Positions 7,270 through 14,894 of a stretch of DNA of 15,833 nt are shown here, piece by piece. Numbering within the stretch: position 1 is the first letter of the stretch; each line of letters opens with the position of its first letter. Below the pieces are notes generated by a model. It was not told where the DNA came from and did no database searches. It saw only the letters and a list, made by a program, of their open reading frames with translations. The position numbers and the translations under genes were made by a program. Origin of the DNA: an uncultured Pseudomonadota bacterium (GTDB lineage: Bacteria; Pseudomonadota; Alphaproteobacteria; RUG11792); the NCBI GenBank assembly GCA_902773285.1, contig CACYDS010000096.1:1-15833 (forward strand), written 5' to 3'.

Positions 7270-8474
7270 ATATTCTGAGCCAATTTGTGCAGAAATTTAG
7301 CTGCTGTAGCTCCATCTATCGCTCTGTGATCTATTGCGTATCCTATTTGCAGGGTATCAGCTGTTTTTATAATCCCATCTTCATCGACTGTAGGTTCTTT
7401 ACGAGCGCTTCCTATTGAAAGTATGCTTGCTTGCGGAGGATTGATTATTGAATAGAAATTATCTATGCCAAACATACCTAAATTGGAAACCGTGATGGCA
7501 CCACCGGTGTATTGTTCTGGAGAAAGCGACTTCTCTTTTGCTTTCTGGGCCAGTTCCTTAATATCTTTGGAAATTTGTAGCAATGATTTCCTATCGGCGT
7601 CCCAAATGATTGGCGTAATGATGCCATTATCTGTGGCAACCGCGATCGATATATCTACCGTGTTAAAATGGCGGATACTCCCATTATTCCACATAACATT
7701 TACACCCGGTTCATCACGCATTGCGATAGCAATAGCCTTTACAAGAATATCAGTTACTGTTATTTTTGTCACCAAGGCGTCATTGTCATTAAGTTTTTTT
7801 CGCAAGTCTGTCAATGAAGTAACATCCACTTTTGTTGACATGTAAAAATGCGGAACCTCTTGTTTCACTTTCGTCAACTTCTCAGCTATCAATTTCTGCA
7901 TTGAGGTTGCAGGGGTATCGACATACCTGGAACCACTTGCATTTATTTCGGTACGCTGCTCCCTCTGTATAATCTCTCTGGCATTCAAAATATCCTGCTT
8001 CACTATTCTTCCATGAGGCCCGGAACCTCTTACCTTGGATATATCAACGCCGTATTCGTTTGCCAATCTTTTGGCTAAAGGACTTACTTTCACTTCAGAA
8101 GACTGACATTCAGGAACAACATCGAGAGCAATGGCAATTGGTTTTGCAGATTGATCCGCTCCATTATCCAATTGATCTTTAGCGATATTGCTTATGCTTG
8201 CTATAGCATTCGCTATATCATCATCTGTATCATTTTTTTGCCTTATTATCGCTATCGGTGTCTTCACTGCAACATCATGAGTGCCTGCGGGAACAATAAT
8301 TTTAGCCAATACCCCCTTATATATTGATTCCACCTCCATCGTCGCTTTATCCGTGTCTATTTCAGCGATCAAATCTCCAACGGCAACTTCATCTCCTTCG
8401 TTTTTGCACCAAGTGACTAAGTTACCTTTCTCCATGGTAGGACTAAGTGAGGGCATTTCAAAAATTATAGGCAT
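7239..8474 (-). CDS. pdhC: Pyruvate dehydrogenase E2 component (dihydrolipoyllysine acetyltransferase)
   Basis: This is the core subunit of the pyruvate dehydrogenase complex, which transfers the acetyl group from lipoamide to CoA. Domains over 411 residues: one lipoyl domain (1-80) with the lipoylated Lys43 in EIDTDKATME; a flexible linker (81-125); an E1/E3-binding domain (about 128-163, VSPLAKRLANEYGVD to GPHGRIVKQDI); and the catalytic domain (about 186-411) ending with the active-site IDHRAIDGA (His383, Asp387). The N-terminus MPSLSPTMEKGNLVTW is typical of PDH rather than 2-oxoglutarate dehydrogenase E2. The genes for E1 and E3 are not adjacent, unlike the usual pdhAB-pdhC-lpd order. 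It follows the SDF transporter by 59 nt. The ribosome binding site is weak. Confidence 0.92.
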   Translation of the reverse strand: MPIIFEMPSLSPTMEKGNLVTWCKNEGDEVAVGDLIAEIDTDKATMEVESIYKGVLAKIIVPAGTHDVAVKTPIAIIRQKNDTDDDIANAIASISNIAKDQLDNGADQSAKPIAIALDVVPECQSSEVKVSPLAKRLANEYGVDISKVRGSGPHGRIVKQDILNAREIIQREQRTEINASGSRYVDTPATSMQKLIAEKLTKVKQEVPHFYMSTKVDVTSLTDLRKKLNDNDALVTKITVTDILVKAIAIAMRDEPGVNVMWNNGSIRHFNTVDISIAVATDNGIITPIIWDADRKSLLQISKDIKELAQKAKEKSLSPEQYTGGAITVSNLGMFGIDNFYSIINPPQASILSIGSARKEPTVDEDGIIKTADTLQIGYAIDHRAIDGATAAKFLHKLAQNIQNVWITLAK

Positions 8475-8507
8475 TCATTCTTCTCGCGTCTTAACTTTGA
8501 TTCTCTT

Positions 8508-8536
8508 ATTGTATATTCTTTTTCATGTCCTTTCTA
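8508..8536 (-). promoter_or_regulatory. Possible pdhC promoter
   Basis: On the minus strand TAGAAA (8536-8531) and TACAAT (8513-8508) are 17 nt apart, 33 nt before the pdhC ATG. The -35 overlaps the stop of the upstream transporter gene. Hexamer matches are 4/6 and 5/6. The gap also contains a six-codon ORF (ATG at 8526, preceded by AAAGGA). Confidence 0.35.
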
Positions 8537-9703
8537 GGCATTCTCTGAATGCTTTCCGACAATCCTATCAAAAATTATCGCAAGAACACTATTTCCGGAA
8601 ACGTTGCAAGTAGTTATGATCGGATCAAACAAAATATATATTGCCGTTACGAGCGCCAACATATCCGAGTTCAGCCCGAGATATTGTTGCATTATAGGTA
8701 ACATTACCAAGACGCCTCCTCCAGGAATTGCTGCAACAGCGAATTTGGCTAAAATGAAGTGTAAGGCGAATACTAGATAACCGCTAATATTCGGTAGAGG
8801 CAGCCCAAATGATACCATTACAGCTAGCGCCACCATTGGTATAAAAAAACAGTCGCCGACAAGATGAATATTCACTGAAGTCGGTATGATTATATCCGCA
8901 TTCTTCGCATCGCTTACATTTTGCTCGGCGCCTTTTATTGTTAACGGCATCGCAGCGGCGCTTGACATAGAACCAAATGCTGTTACGAGAGCTGGTATTA
9001 TGTTCTTTATATATTTGCCCATTTTCCTTATGTTAGCCTTAGACAATATGAGCAATTGTATAGCAACCATTCCAAAGGCGGTTAGCGTAAAAGCCACGAG
9101 CACAGGAAGATACTGTTCCAGAATTGATGCCAATATTCCATCACTTTGCAACTTGATGGCTGTTCCAATTATGAAAAATGGCATTATTGGCAAGAAATAC
9201 TTGAAAAACGCACGAGAAAATAGGTCAAGGCATTGCGCAAACTGCTGTGTTCTTTTGTTGCTAACAATCCCGCAAAATATCCCCATTACCATTCCAGATA
9301 TCAATGCGATATCATTAGGAATTAATGGAGATAAATTAATAGTATACGCTGGAGCTAAGGTTCCTCCAGATTCGACAATATTTGTAAAATTCAGGGCTGA
9401 TGCTATGAAGCTCTTTGTAGCGAAGTAAGATAGCATCGTATTTATAAAGTTGGAAGTACAGATAATAGGAATGATCAAGACTATATATTTTAGCGCCTTG
9501 TGACCTAGTCTTATTATTGAATTTGTAACCAATGAAAAAATTATAAATGGCAAGCAAAATACAAGTAACTCTTTTATTACTAAACTTATTGCATAAAGGT
9601 GAGATTTTAGAACTGTTGGCAATATCGATTCCATGCATATAGATACTATCAGTGCCCCTAAAAAAATTAAGGGCACTGAAAAATTCTTAATCTTAGAACA
9701 CAT
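8534..9703 (-). CDS. SDF/DAACS-family (dicarboxylate/amino acid:cation symporter-like) transporter
   Basis: This 389-residue membrane protein keeps the fold signatures of the SDF family: a serine-rich HP1 loop SSAAAMP (247-253), an HP2 loop AAIPGGGVLVML (325-336), and a TM8 region FDPIITTCNVSGN (359-371). The family moves amino acids or dicarboxylates with sodium or protons. Several functional positions differ from the archaeal GltPh reference when aligned by eye: the TM7 NMDGT motif reads NIHLVGD (278-284), and in TM8 the equivalents of Asp390, Arg397 and Asp405 are Tyr, Ile and Asn. Substrate and coupling ion are therefore uncertain. I chose ATG 9703, 7 nt after the rpsI stop, with AAGAGG upstream; an in-frame ATG at 9775 would lie inside rpsI. 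Confidence 0.88.
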   Translation of the reverse strand: MCSKIKNFSVPLIFLGALIVSICMESILPTVLKSHLYAISLVIKELLVFCLPFIIFSLVTNSIIRLGHKALKYIVLIIPIICTSNFINTMLSYFATKSFIASALNFTNIVESGGTLAPAYTINLSPLIPNDIALISGMVMGIFCGIVSNKRTQQFAQCLDLFSRAFFKYFLPIMPFFIIGTAIKLQSDGILASILEQYLPVLVAFTLTAFGMVAIQLLILSKANIRKMGKYIKNIIPALVTAFGSMSSAAAMPLTIKGAEQNVSDAKNADIIIPTSVNIHLVGDCFFIPMVALAVMVSFGLPLPNISGYLVFALHFILAKFAVAAIPGGGVLVMLPIMQQYLGLNSDMLALVTAIYILFDPIITTCNVSGNSVLAIIFDRIVGKHSENA

Positions 9704-9710
9704 AGAGAGA

Positions 9711-10169
9711 TTACCTCTTGGAAAATTGAAAGCGCTTACGAGCTTTCTTGCGTCCGTACTTCTTTCTTTCAACAACTCTTGAATCTCTCGTCAAGAATCC
9801 GACCTGCTTTAATATAGTGTGCAATTCCGGCTCATATGCATCAAGAGCCTTGCTTATACCATGTCTAACAGCTCCTGCTTGTCCGGAAAGCCCGCCGCCT
9901 CGCACAGTGCAGAATACATCGTATTGCCCTTCACGAGATGCGACTTTAAACGGCTCTGAGATTATCATCCTTAATACAGCTCTCGAAAAATACTCATTCT
10001 GGTCTTTGCCATTAATCGTAATTTTGCCAGACCCAACCTTTATCCAAACTCTGGATACAGAGCTCTTTCTTTTCCCAGTTGCATAAGCTCTTCCCTGAGC
10101 ATCTACCTTCTGCACTCTTTTTATAGGCTCAGTGACAGCAACATTTCCCTTTTGTTCTTCAACCATCAT
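9711..10169 (-). CDS. rpsI: 30S ribosomal protein S9
   Basis: S9 sits in the small subunit, and its C-terminal tail reaches the P-site tRNA. This 152-residue protein has an N-terminal extension of about 25 residues before the conserved YATGKRKSSVSRVW, as in other alphaproteobacteria. It then has GGGLSGQAGAVRHGISKAL and ends in the basic tail KKYGRKKARKRFQFSKR. Two consecutive ATG codons (10169 and 10166) are both reachable from the GGAGAGGA site, and either could be used. The first overlaps the rplM stop by four bases. Confidence 0.97.
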   Translation of the reverse strand: MMVEEQKGNVAVTEPIKRVQKVDAQGRAYATGKRKSSVSRVWIKVGSGKITINGKDQNEYFSRAVLRMIISEPFKVASREGQYDVFCTVRGGGLSGQAGAVRHGISKALDAYEPELHTILKQVGFLTRDSRVVERKKYGRKKARKRFQFSKR

Positions 10170-10633
10170 CTTCCTCTCCGACTATTTTTTCTATTCAATT
10201 TCGATATATCTAAAATCTCAGGATTTTGAGCTGCATGCGGATGCTCAGCCCCTTTATATACCTTCAACTTTGAAAGGATTGCTCGACTTAATGAGCATTT
10301 CGACATCATCCGCCTTACGGCATTCCTAACCATTCTATCTGACCGAGGCTCCGACATCAATTGCCTCATGCTTCTATTCTTTATTCCTCCTGGATATCCG
10401 CTATGCCAGTAGTATTTTTTATCTTCAAGCTTCTTCCCGGTCAATGCAATTTTGTCTGCATTAATGACAATAACATTATCCCCACAATCAGCATTTGGTG
10501 TGAAATAAGGCTTATTCTTCCCTCTAAGGATATCGGCTATTATAACCGCCATTCTTCCTAAAATCAGTCCCTCTGCGTCAACGAGAATCCACTTTCTGTT
10601 AACATCAGATGACCTCATGAATGAAGTACTCAT
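10166..10633 (-). CDS. rplM: 50S ribosomal protein L13
   Basis: L13 is an early-assembly large-subunit protein. The 155-residue protein matches the family throughout: RKWILVDAEGLILGRMA (14-30), CGDNVIVINADKIALTGKK (50-68), YYWHSGYPGGIK, and VYKGAEHPHAAQNPE near the C-terminus. It is the first gene of a minus-strand run rplM-rpsI-transporter-pdhC, and the rplM-rpsI pairing is near universal in bacteria. AAGAG lies 7 nt upstream of ATG 10633. Confidence 0.97.
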   Translation of the reverse strand: MSTSFMRSSDVNRKWILVDAEGLILGRMAVIIADILRGKNKPYFTPNADCGDNVIVINADKIALTGKKLEDKKYYWHSGYPGGIKNRSMRQLMSEPRSDRMVRNAVRRMMSKCSLSRAILSKLKVYKGAEHPHAAQNPEILDISKLNRKNSRRGR

Positions 10634-10786
10634 ACAGCGCTCTTTAGTGTTCTAAAAACAAAAACTTATTTCATATTACCATAAATTGTCGCAAGCACCA
10701 AAAGATTTGTTTTTTTGTAAAATTCCATTCAGCAATGCTATATCTGTTTTTTCAGTGACATTATGAAATAGATAAGCATGAATTGA

Positions 10787-10807
10787 TGTCTCTCTAAAGG
10801 AGAGGCA
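10787..10807 (+). promoter_or_regulatory. Hairpin covering a ribosome binding site
   Basis: TGTCTCTC (10787-10794) can pair with GAGAGGCA (10800-10807): 8 bp including one G-U, loop TAAAG. The Shine-Dalgarno AAAGGAG (10796-10802) is split between the loop and the 3' arm, 7 nt before ATG 10810. Opening this stem would be needed to translate the leader ORF; whether it is regulated is inference. Confidence 0.4.
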
Positions 10808-10809
10808 CC

Positions 10810-10836
10810 ATGAAAATAGGTGGAGATAAAAAATGA
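10810..10836 (+). CDS. Possible 8-codon leader peptide
   Basis: ATG 10810 follows a near-perfect AAAGGAG by 7 nt and encodes MKIGGDKK then TGA. Its stop overlaps the ATG of the next small ORF (ATGA at 10833-10836), a typical translational coupling arrangement. It is too short to assess by similarity. Confidence 0.3.
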   Translation: MKIGGDKK

Positions 10837-10949
10837 AAAATCTGTCAAGGCATGCTATGTTGATTACTGAAAGTTTGATGATTTTGGCTGCGCAGGTAAG
10901 AGCGGATAATGCTGCCGCCAAGAACCCCCCAAAAAAAGCCAATGCATGA
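10833..10949 (+). CDS. Small signal-peptide-like ORF (38 aa), possibly a truncated gene
   Basis: This 38-residue ORF begins MKNLSRHAMLITESLMILAA and continues QVRADNAAAKNPPKKANA. It resembles an export signal (cleavage plausible after VRA) with a short Ala/Pro/Lys tail. GGTGGAG lies 8-10 nt upstream. A run of six C then seven A (10925-10937) sits just before the stop. A frame change there would continue only to a TAG at 10978. It is most likely a real small or broken exported protein. Part of its opposite strand is also open, so a shadow cannot be excluded. Confidence 0.35.
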   Translation: MKNLSRHAMLITESLMILAAQVRADNAAAKNPPKKANA

Positions 10950-10998
10950 CGCACCTGATAACGAGAATTATGACAAATAGCTAAAGGGTGCTAAGTTC

Positions 10999-11328
10999 AT
11001 GGAAAATATGGTTGAGTCCGCTAAAGCAACCGTGGATCACTTCGCTCCACACATCGTTTATATTAACGTGCTGAGCCCTATGTCTGTTAATTGTGACCGC
11101 GTTGGGACAGGAGCCGAAGCGCCAAAAGCCAAAGATATAGGTATTTTAGCTTCGAAAGACATCTTAGCTATTGATCAGATTTCCATAGATATGGTGTATG
11201 AATTACCAGAAAAAGAATCTCATGCCTTGAAAGAGTGTATAGAATCGCGCGAAGGATTGCATCAGCTGGAGTATGGGGCCGAGATCGGCATTGGCACACG
11301 CAAATACAAACTTACCGAAATCAAGTAG
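10999..11328 (+). pseudogene. C-terminal remnant of a DUF362-family protein
   Basis: The 109-residue reading frame matches, from memory, the last third of DUF362 proteins, cytoplasmic proteins that normally also carry 4Fe-4S ferredoxin motifs. Matching features are MENMVESAKATVDHFAP, YINVLSPMSVNCD, KDIGILASKDILAIDQISID, and the end YGAEIGIGTRKYKL. The N-terminal two thirds, including the iron-sulphur cysteines, are missing. The usual CDC motif reads CDR. The frame is closed by a TAG at 10978 just upstream. AAAGGG about 10 nt before ATG 10999 means a short protein could still be made, but loss of function is the simplest reading. It converges on dusB with only 9 nt between stops. Confidence 0.65.
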
Positions 11329-11337
11329 GCACATCTA

Positions 11338-12306
11338 TCACATCTGAAAAATTTTACGCAATATATAGAACATAGCACTTACAGTTTCGATGGTATTGAT
11401 TTCCTGGCGATATTTGGAAGCATTATGCGTGCCGTAGCAATAGTACATCAGAACTTTTCGTGCAAGTTTTATGGCTGTAGGGAATTCGTAAAATTCAAAC
11501 ATATATTCCAGGTGACGTCTGGCGATCTGGTATTTCTGTTGATTTGTGATGATCCTGCACGACGAATAGCCTGTTTTTATAAATTCCTCCACAGTGCTTA
11601 AAATCCATGGTTTTCCCAAAGCACCACGACCTATCATTACCCCATCCGCTTGGCTTTTCTCAAGTGCTATTCTAGCACTCTCTGCATCGACAATATCTCC
11701 ATTCGCTATAACCGGTATATTTACCGCCTCTTTTACAGAGCGGATATCTGACCAATTGGCCTTTCCTGAATATAATTGCGAACGGGTTCGACCGTGTATG
11801 GTTACCATCTGAATCCCCACTTTCTCTGCAATTCTAGCAATCGTGGTGGCATTTTTATGTTCAAAATCCCAACCTAAACGCATTTTGAGAGTAACCGGAA
11901 TCGGAACCGCATTCACGACCGACTCGATTATCTTAGCAGCAAGTTTTTCATTTTTCATCAGCGCAGAGCCGGCGTCAGATTTTACGATTTTTTTGACTGG
12001 ACAGCCCATATTTATGTCGAGAAATTTTGCCCCGAGGTCACAGCTCAGTTTCGCTGCGTCAGCCATTACAGATGGATCGGCACCTACGATTTGAACAGAT
12101 GTTAGCGGATCATCGGCATTATCCATCATTTTGTGAGTACGCATAACATTTCGAATGACAGCTTGGCTAGCTACCATCTCGCTAAACATTAAAAAATCGC
12201 CGAATTCACGCACGATTTTTCGAAACGGTAAATCCGTAACTCCAGCCATGGGGGCAAGGATCACGCGGCTTTTCAATTCAATTTGTCCAAGAAACAACTT
12301 TTTCAT
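11338..12306 (-). CDS. dusB: tRNA-dihydrouridine synthase B
   Basis: This FMN- and NADPH-dependent enzyme reduces uridines in tRNA. The 322-residue TIM-barrel protein shows ILAPMAGVTDLPFRKI (16-31), the catalytic Cys102 in INMGCPVKKI, Lys141 in TLKMRLGW, His171 in TIHGRTR, and phosphate-binding ANGDI (201-205) and IGRGALG (225-231). The NMGCPV form and the overall layout fit DusB rather than DusA or DusC. Its ATG overlaps the TGA of the upstream ABC-F gene (ATGA), so they are coupled. In many alphaproteobacteria dusB precedes ntrBC; that is not the case here. Confidence 0.94.
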   Translation of the reverse strand: MKKLFLGQIELKSRVILAPMAGVTDLPFRKIVREFGDFLMFSEMVASQAVIRNVMRTHKMMDNADDPLTSVQIVGADPSVMADAAKLSCDLGAKFLDINMGCPVKKIVKSDAGSALMKNEKLAAKIIESVVNAVPIPVTLKMRLGWDFEHKNATTIARIAEKVGIQMVTIHGRTRSQLYSGKANWSDIRSVKEAVNIPVIANGDIVDAESARIALEKSQADGVMIGRGALGKPWILSTVEEFIKTGYSSCRIITNQQKYQIARRHLEYMFEFYEFPTAIKLARKVLMYYCYGTHNASKYRQEINTIETVSAMFYILRKIFQM

Positions 12307-13883
12307 AAGCTATCAATCCCAACCAATTCTGCTTTCTTAGACCTATCCATCGAGAAGATATGGGTAGCAAATGAATTGATAAACGATCTATTATGGCTGA
12401 CTACCAATACTGTGCCGTTATATTCGTTGAGCGCATTCGCAAGAGCTTCTGCGCTAGACATATCGAGATGGTTTGTTGGTTCATCAAGCACCAAAAAGTT
12501 GCTCTTTTGCGCCAAAAGTGCAGCAATCGCAACTTTGCTTTTTTCTCCTCCGGATAAAACACTAACAGGCTTTTTGACGTCATTTTTCGAAATAAGCAAA
12601 CACCCCAAAATAGCACGCGCTTGCTGTTGGTTTATATCTATGGTCAATTTTAAAACATTTTCAAGTGCATCAAGTCTCGGCTCCAGCACATCAAGCTGAC
12701 TTTGTGCATAGTAACCAATTGATACGTTCTGACCAATCTGCATTTCACCAGAAATCAATGGCATTTCACCCACAATAGTTTTCAGTAACGTCGACTTTCC
12801 TATGCCATTCGAACCTATGATCGCGATTTTATTTCCACGTATCACACGAAGATCAAGATTTTTATTCAGAGCAATATCGTCATACCCAATTGTTACATTT
12901 TTGAGTTCCAAAACGACTTTTGCACTTTGATTTTCCACTTCCATTTTTAAGACTGGCTTTTGGTCTGATTCTGCAATATCCAAGCGATCTTCAAGTTGCT
13001 TTAAACGTTCAATTATCTTTAACTTACTTTGTGCTTGTTTTGCTTTAGATGCTTTATACCTAAATCTATCGACGAATTCTTGCAAATGATCTTGCTTTTT
13101 CTTCAGGGCCTCCTTCTGCCTTTTGGCAAACTCAGCGTTTGCCTCTCTTTGTTCAACAAAGGAGTCAAAATTGCCATTATAAACCTTAACATTACCATTA
13201 GATATGTGAATGATTTGGTCGGACAAATTATTCAGAAATTCTCGATCATGGGAAACGAACAGCAAGGTACCACGAAACGATTTCAAATGCCCTTCAAGCC
13301 ATGTCAAACTCGGCAAATCTAGGTGATTCGTCGGCTCATCCAAAATCAAAAAATTCGGTTCATTTATGAGCAATTTTGCCAGCTCAAGCCTCATGCGCCA
13401 ACCGCCCGAAAGTATTAATGGCGATCTGTCAAACTGCGCTGCTTCAAATCCTAACCCAATCAAAACTCCTTTCGCATCAGCTTCGAGTGCGTAGCCGCCC
13501 TTATCTGCAAATTCAGCTTCGATTTTTTCATAATTTGCGTAAATTTCATCAGAATAACTCTCAGAAACTTTTCGCAAAGCTTCATGTAATTTTTGCTGTA
13601 ATTCGAAAAGTTTTGTATGCCCAGAAATACATTCATCCAAAATCGTATCTTTTGGATTTTCATTTGGAGTTTGCGGCAAATACCCTAAAATGCAATCCTT
13701 AGGAATTGCAACTTCTCCATCGTCGTATTCTTCCGATCCAGTCAAAATATTAAGAAACGTCGTCTTTCCAGCTCCATTTGCCCCAACTATGCCAACATTC
13801 GCATTTTTTGGAAAATGATACGAAAAATCACGGATAATGAATCGATCTCCAAATTTTTTGACAAGATTTTTGACGATAATCAT
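12303..13883 (-). CDS. ABC-F family ATPase (YheS/ABCF3-like, ribosome-associated)
   Basis: ABC-F proteins have two ATPase domains and no membrane part, and act on the ribosome. The 526-residue protein shows Walker A GANGAGKT (34-41), LSGGW (158-162) and LDEPTNHLD (181-189) in domain 1; and GSNGIGKS (357-364), LSGGEKSKV (443-451) and LDEPTNHLD (466-474) in domain 2. Between them is a basic tRNA-contacting linker (about 255-300) containing FVDRFRYKASKAKQAQSK. This linker resembles E. coli YheS more than EttA or Uup. The second switch motif is SHN rather than SHD. The start lies 3 nt after the fba stop with a poor ribosome binding site, suggesting coupled translation. The exact subfamily is uncertain. 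Confidence 0.88.
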   Translation of the reverse strand: MIIVKNLVKKFGDRFIIRDFSYHFPKNANVGIVGANGAGKTTFLNILTGSEEYDDGEVAIPKDCILGYLPQTPNENPKDTILDECISGHTKLFELQQKLHEALRKVSESYSDEIYANYEKIEAEFADKGGYALEADAKGVLIGLGFEAAQFDRSPLILSGGWRMRLELAKLLINEPNFLILDEPTNHLDLPSLTWLEGHLKSFRGTLLFVSHDREFLNNLSDQIIHISNGNVKVYNGNFDSFVEQREANAEFAKRQKEALKKKQDHLQEFVDRFRYKASKAKQAQSKLKIIERLKQLEDRLDIAESDQKPVLKMEVENQSAKVVLELKNVTIGYDDIALNKNLDLRVIRGNKIAIIGSNGIGKSTLLKTIVGEMPLISGEMQIGQNVSIGYYAQSQLDVLEPRLDALENVLKLTIDINQQQARAILGCLLISKNDVKKPVSVLSGGEKSKVAIAALLAQKSNFLVLDEPTNHLDMSSAEALANALNEYNGTVLVVSHNRSFINSFATHIFSMDRSKKAELVGIDSL

Positions 13884-13886
13884 GTT

Positions 13887-14819
13887 TTATAAAAAAGTCT
13901 TTAAGCGTCTCTTTATCATCTCTTTTGCCATATCTCGCCCTGCCCCAAGGTATTTCCGCATATCGATATTCGACTTATTGCGCGCCAAATACTCTCGAAC
14001 CGCACCTAAATAAGCAAGACGTATATCAGTATCCACATTGATCTTCGCTATTCCATTTTGTACCGCCTCTCTAATATCTTCATCTGTTATTCCAAACGCG
14101 TTTTGTATATCGGCTCCATACGAATTGCATTTCGTGACAACATCCGCATAAACCGACGATGCGCCATGCAATACAAGCGGAAAATCTCCCACTTTGTCTT
14201 TGATTTTTTTTAGAGTTTCAATCGACAACCTGGGATTTCCTGTTTTGCCCTTATTCACTCCATGACTTGTCCCAATCGCTACGGCTAGGCTTGAAATGCC
14301 AGTTCGCTCAATAAATTCTTGTGCTTGATTTGGATCAGTATAAAATGCCTTACCTTCAGCCACACTGACTTCATCTTCAACCCCAGATAATGTCCCAAGT
14401 TCTGCCTCAACGGAAACTCCATATTTGCTCGCATACTCCACAACTTCTTTCGTCATGGCGATATTTTCTTCAAAATCCAGCGAACTTGCGTCAATCATAA
14501 CCGATAAAAAACCATTGTCTACAGCTTTTTTGCAAGTCTCAAAATCTTTTCCGTGGTCCAAATGCAAAACTAAAGGCACCGCCGATTCTTCGGAAGCCGC
14601 AGATATCATCGCATTGATGTAGCCAAATCCTATATAGCTAATTGCAGACGCGGATGCCTGCAAAATGACAGGCGTGTTTAGTTCATTGGCTCCAGCGACT
14701 ATTGCTTGTATAGTTTCCATATTTGAAAAGTTAAATGCCCCTATCGCAATTTTATTTTTAACTGCATCATGCAAAATATCACTAGCTGATACCAAATTCC
14801 TATTCACAAACACGACCAT
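13887..14819 (-). CDS. fba: Class II fructose-bisphosphate aldolase
   Basis: This zinc-dependent aldolase interconverts fructose 1,6-bisphosphate with glyceraldehyde 3-phosphate and dihydroxyacetone phosphate. Over 310 residues it keeps the catalytic Asp88 and zinc-binding His89 in LHLDHG, Glu140 in EAELGT, GTSHG (183-187), LHGASS (217-222), and KINVDTD (259-265). Its presence suggests retained glycolysis or gluconeogenesis, unlike Rickettsia itself. It is the first gene of a run fba-ABC-F-dusB with 3-nt spacing and a 4-nt overlap. The start has only a weak ribosome binding site; an ATG further upstream on the strand is in another frame. Confidence 0.94.
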   Translation of the reverse strand: MVVFVNRNLVSASDILHDAVKNKIAIGAFNFSNMETIQAIVAGANELNTPVILQASASAISYIGFGYINAMISAASEESAVPLVLHLDHGKDFETCKKAVDNGFLSVMIDASSLDFEENIAMTKEVVEYASKYGVSVEAELGTLSGVEDEVSVAEGKAFYTDPNQAQEFIERTGISSLAVAIGTSHGVNKGKTGNPRLSIETLKKIKDKVGDFPLVLHGASSVYADVVTKCNSYGADIQNAFGITDEDIREAVQNGIAKINVDTDIRLAYLGAVREYLARNKSNIDMRKYLGAGRDMAKEMIKRRLKTFL

Positions 14820-14842
14820 CTATACCATATGTCCATTGCCAT

Positions 14843-14848
14843 ATTATA
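14843..14848 (-). promoter_or_regulatory. -10 element for fba
   Basis: Read on the minus strand, a perfect TATAAT (14848-14843) lies 23 nt before the fba ATG, implying a leader of about 17 nt. No good -35 box is visible at the right distance. Confidence 0.5.
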
Positions 14849-14894
14849 CCTTTTAGGAAAACAGGAGTGCTAAGTTTTTACCAATATCGAATAC

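Noticed and set aside
8886..9428. Plus-strand open frame of 180 codons
   Set aside because: It is wholly inside the minus-strand transporter gene and is a shadow of its hydrophobic codons.
8534..9775. Longer start for the SDF transporter at 9775
   Set aside because: The extra 24 residues would lie inside rpsI. A proper ribosome binding site and a normal N-terminus are present at 9703.
10676..10954. Minus-strand open frame of 92 codons upstream of rplM with a hydrophobic N-terminus
   Set aside because: It lies opposite the coupled small ORFs. Its ribosome binding site is modest and the rest of the sequence resembles no protein. The hydrophobic start is the complement of an Ala/Pro/Lys-rich stretch.
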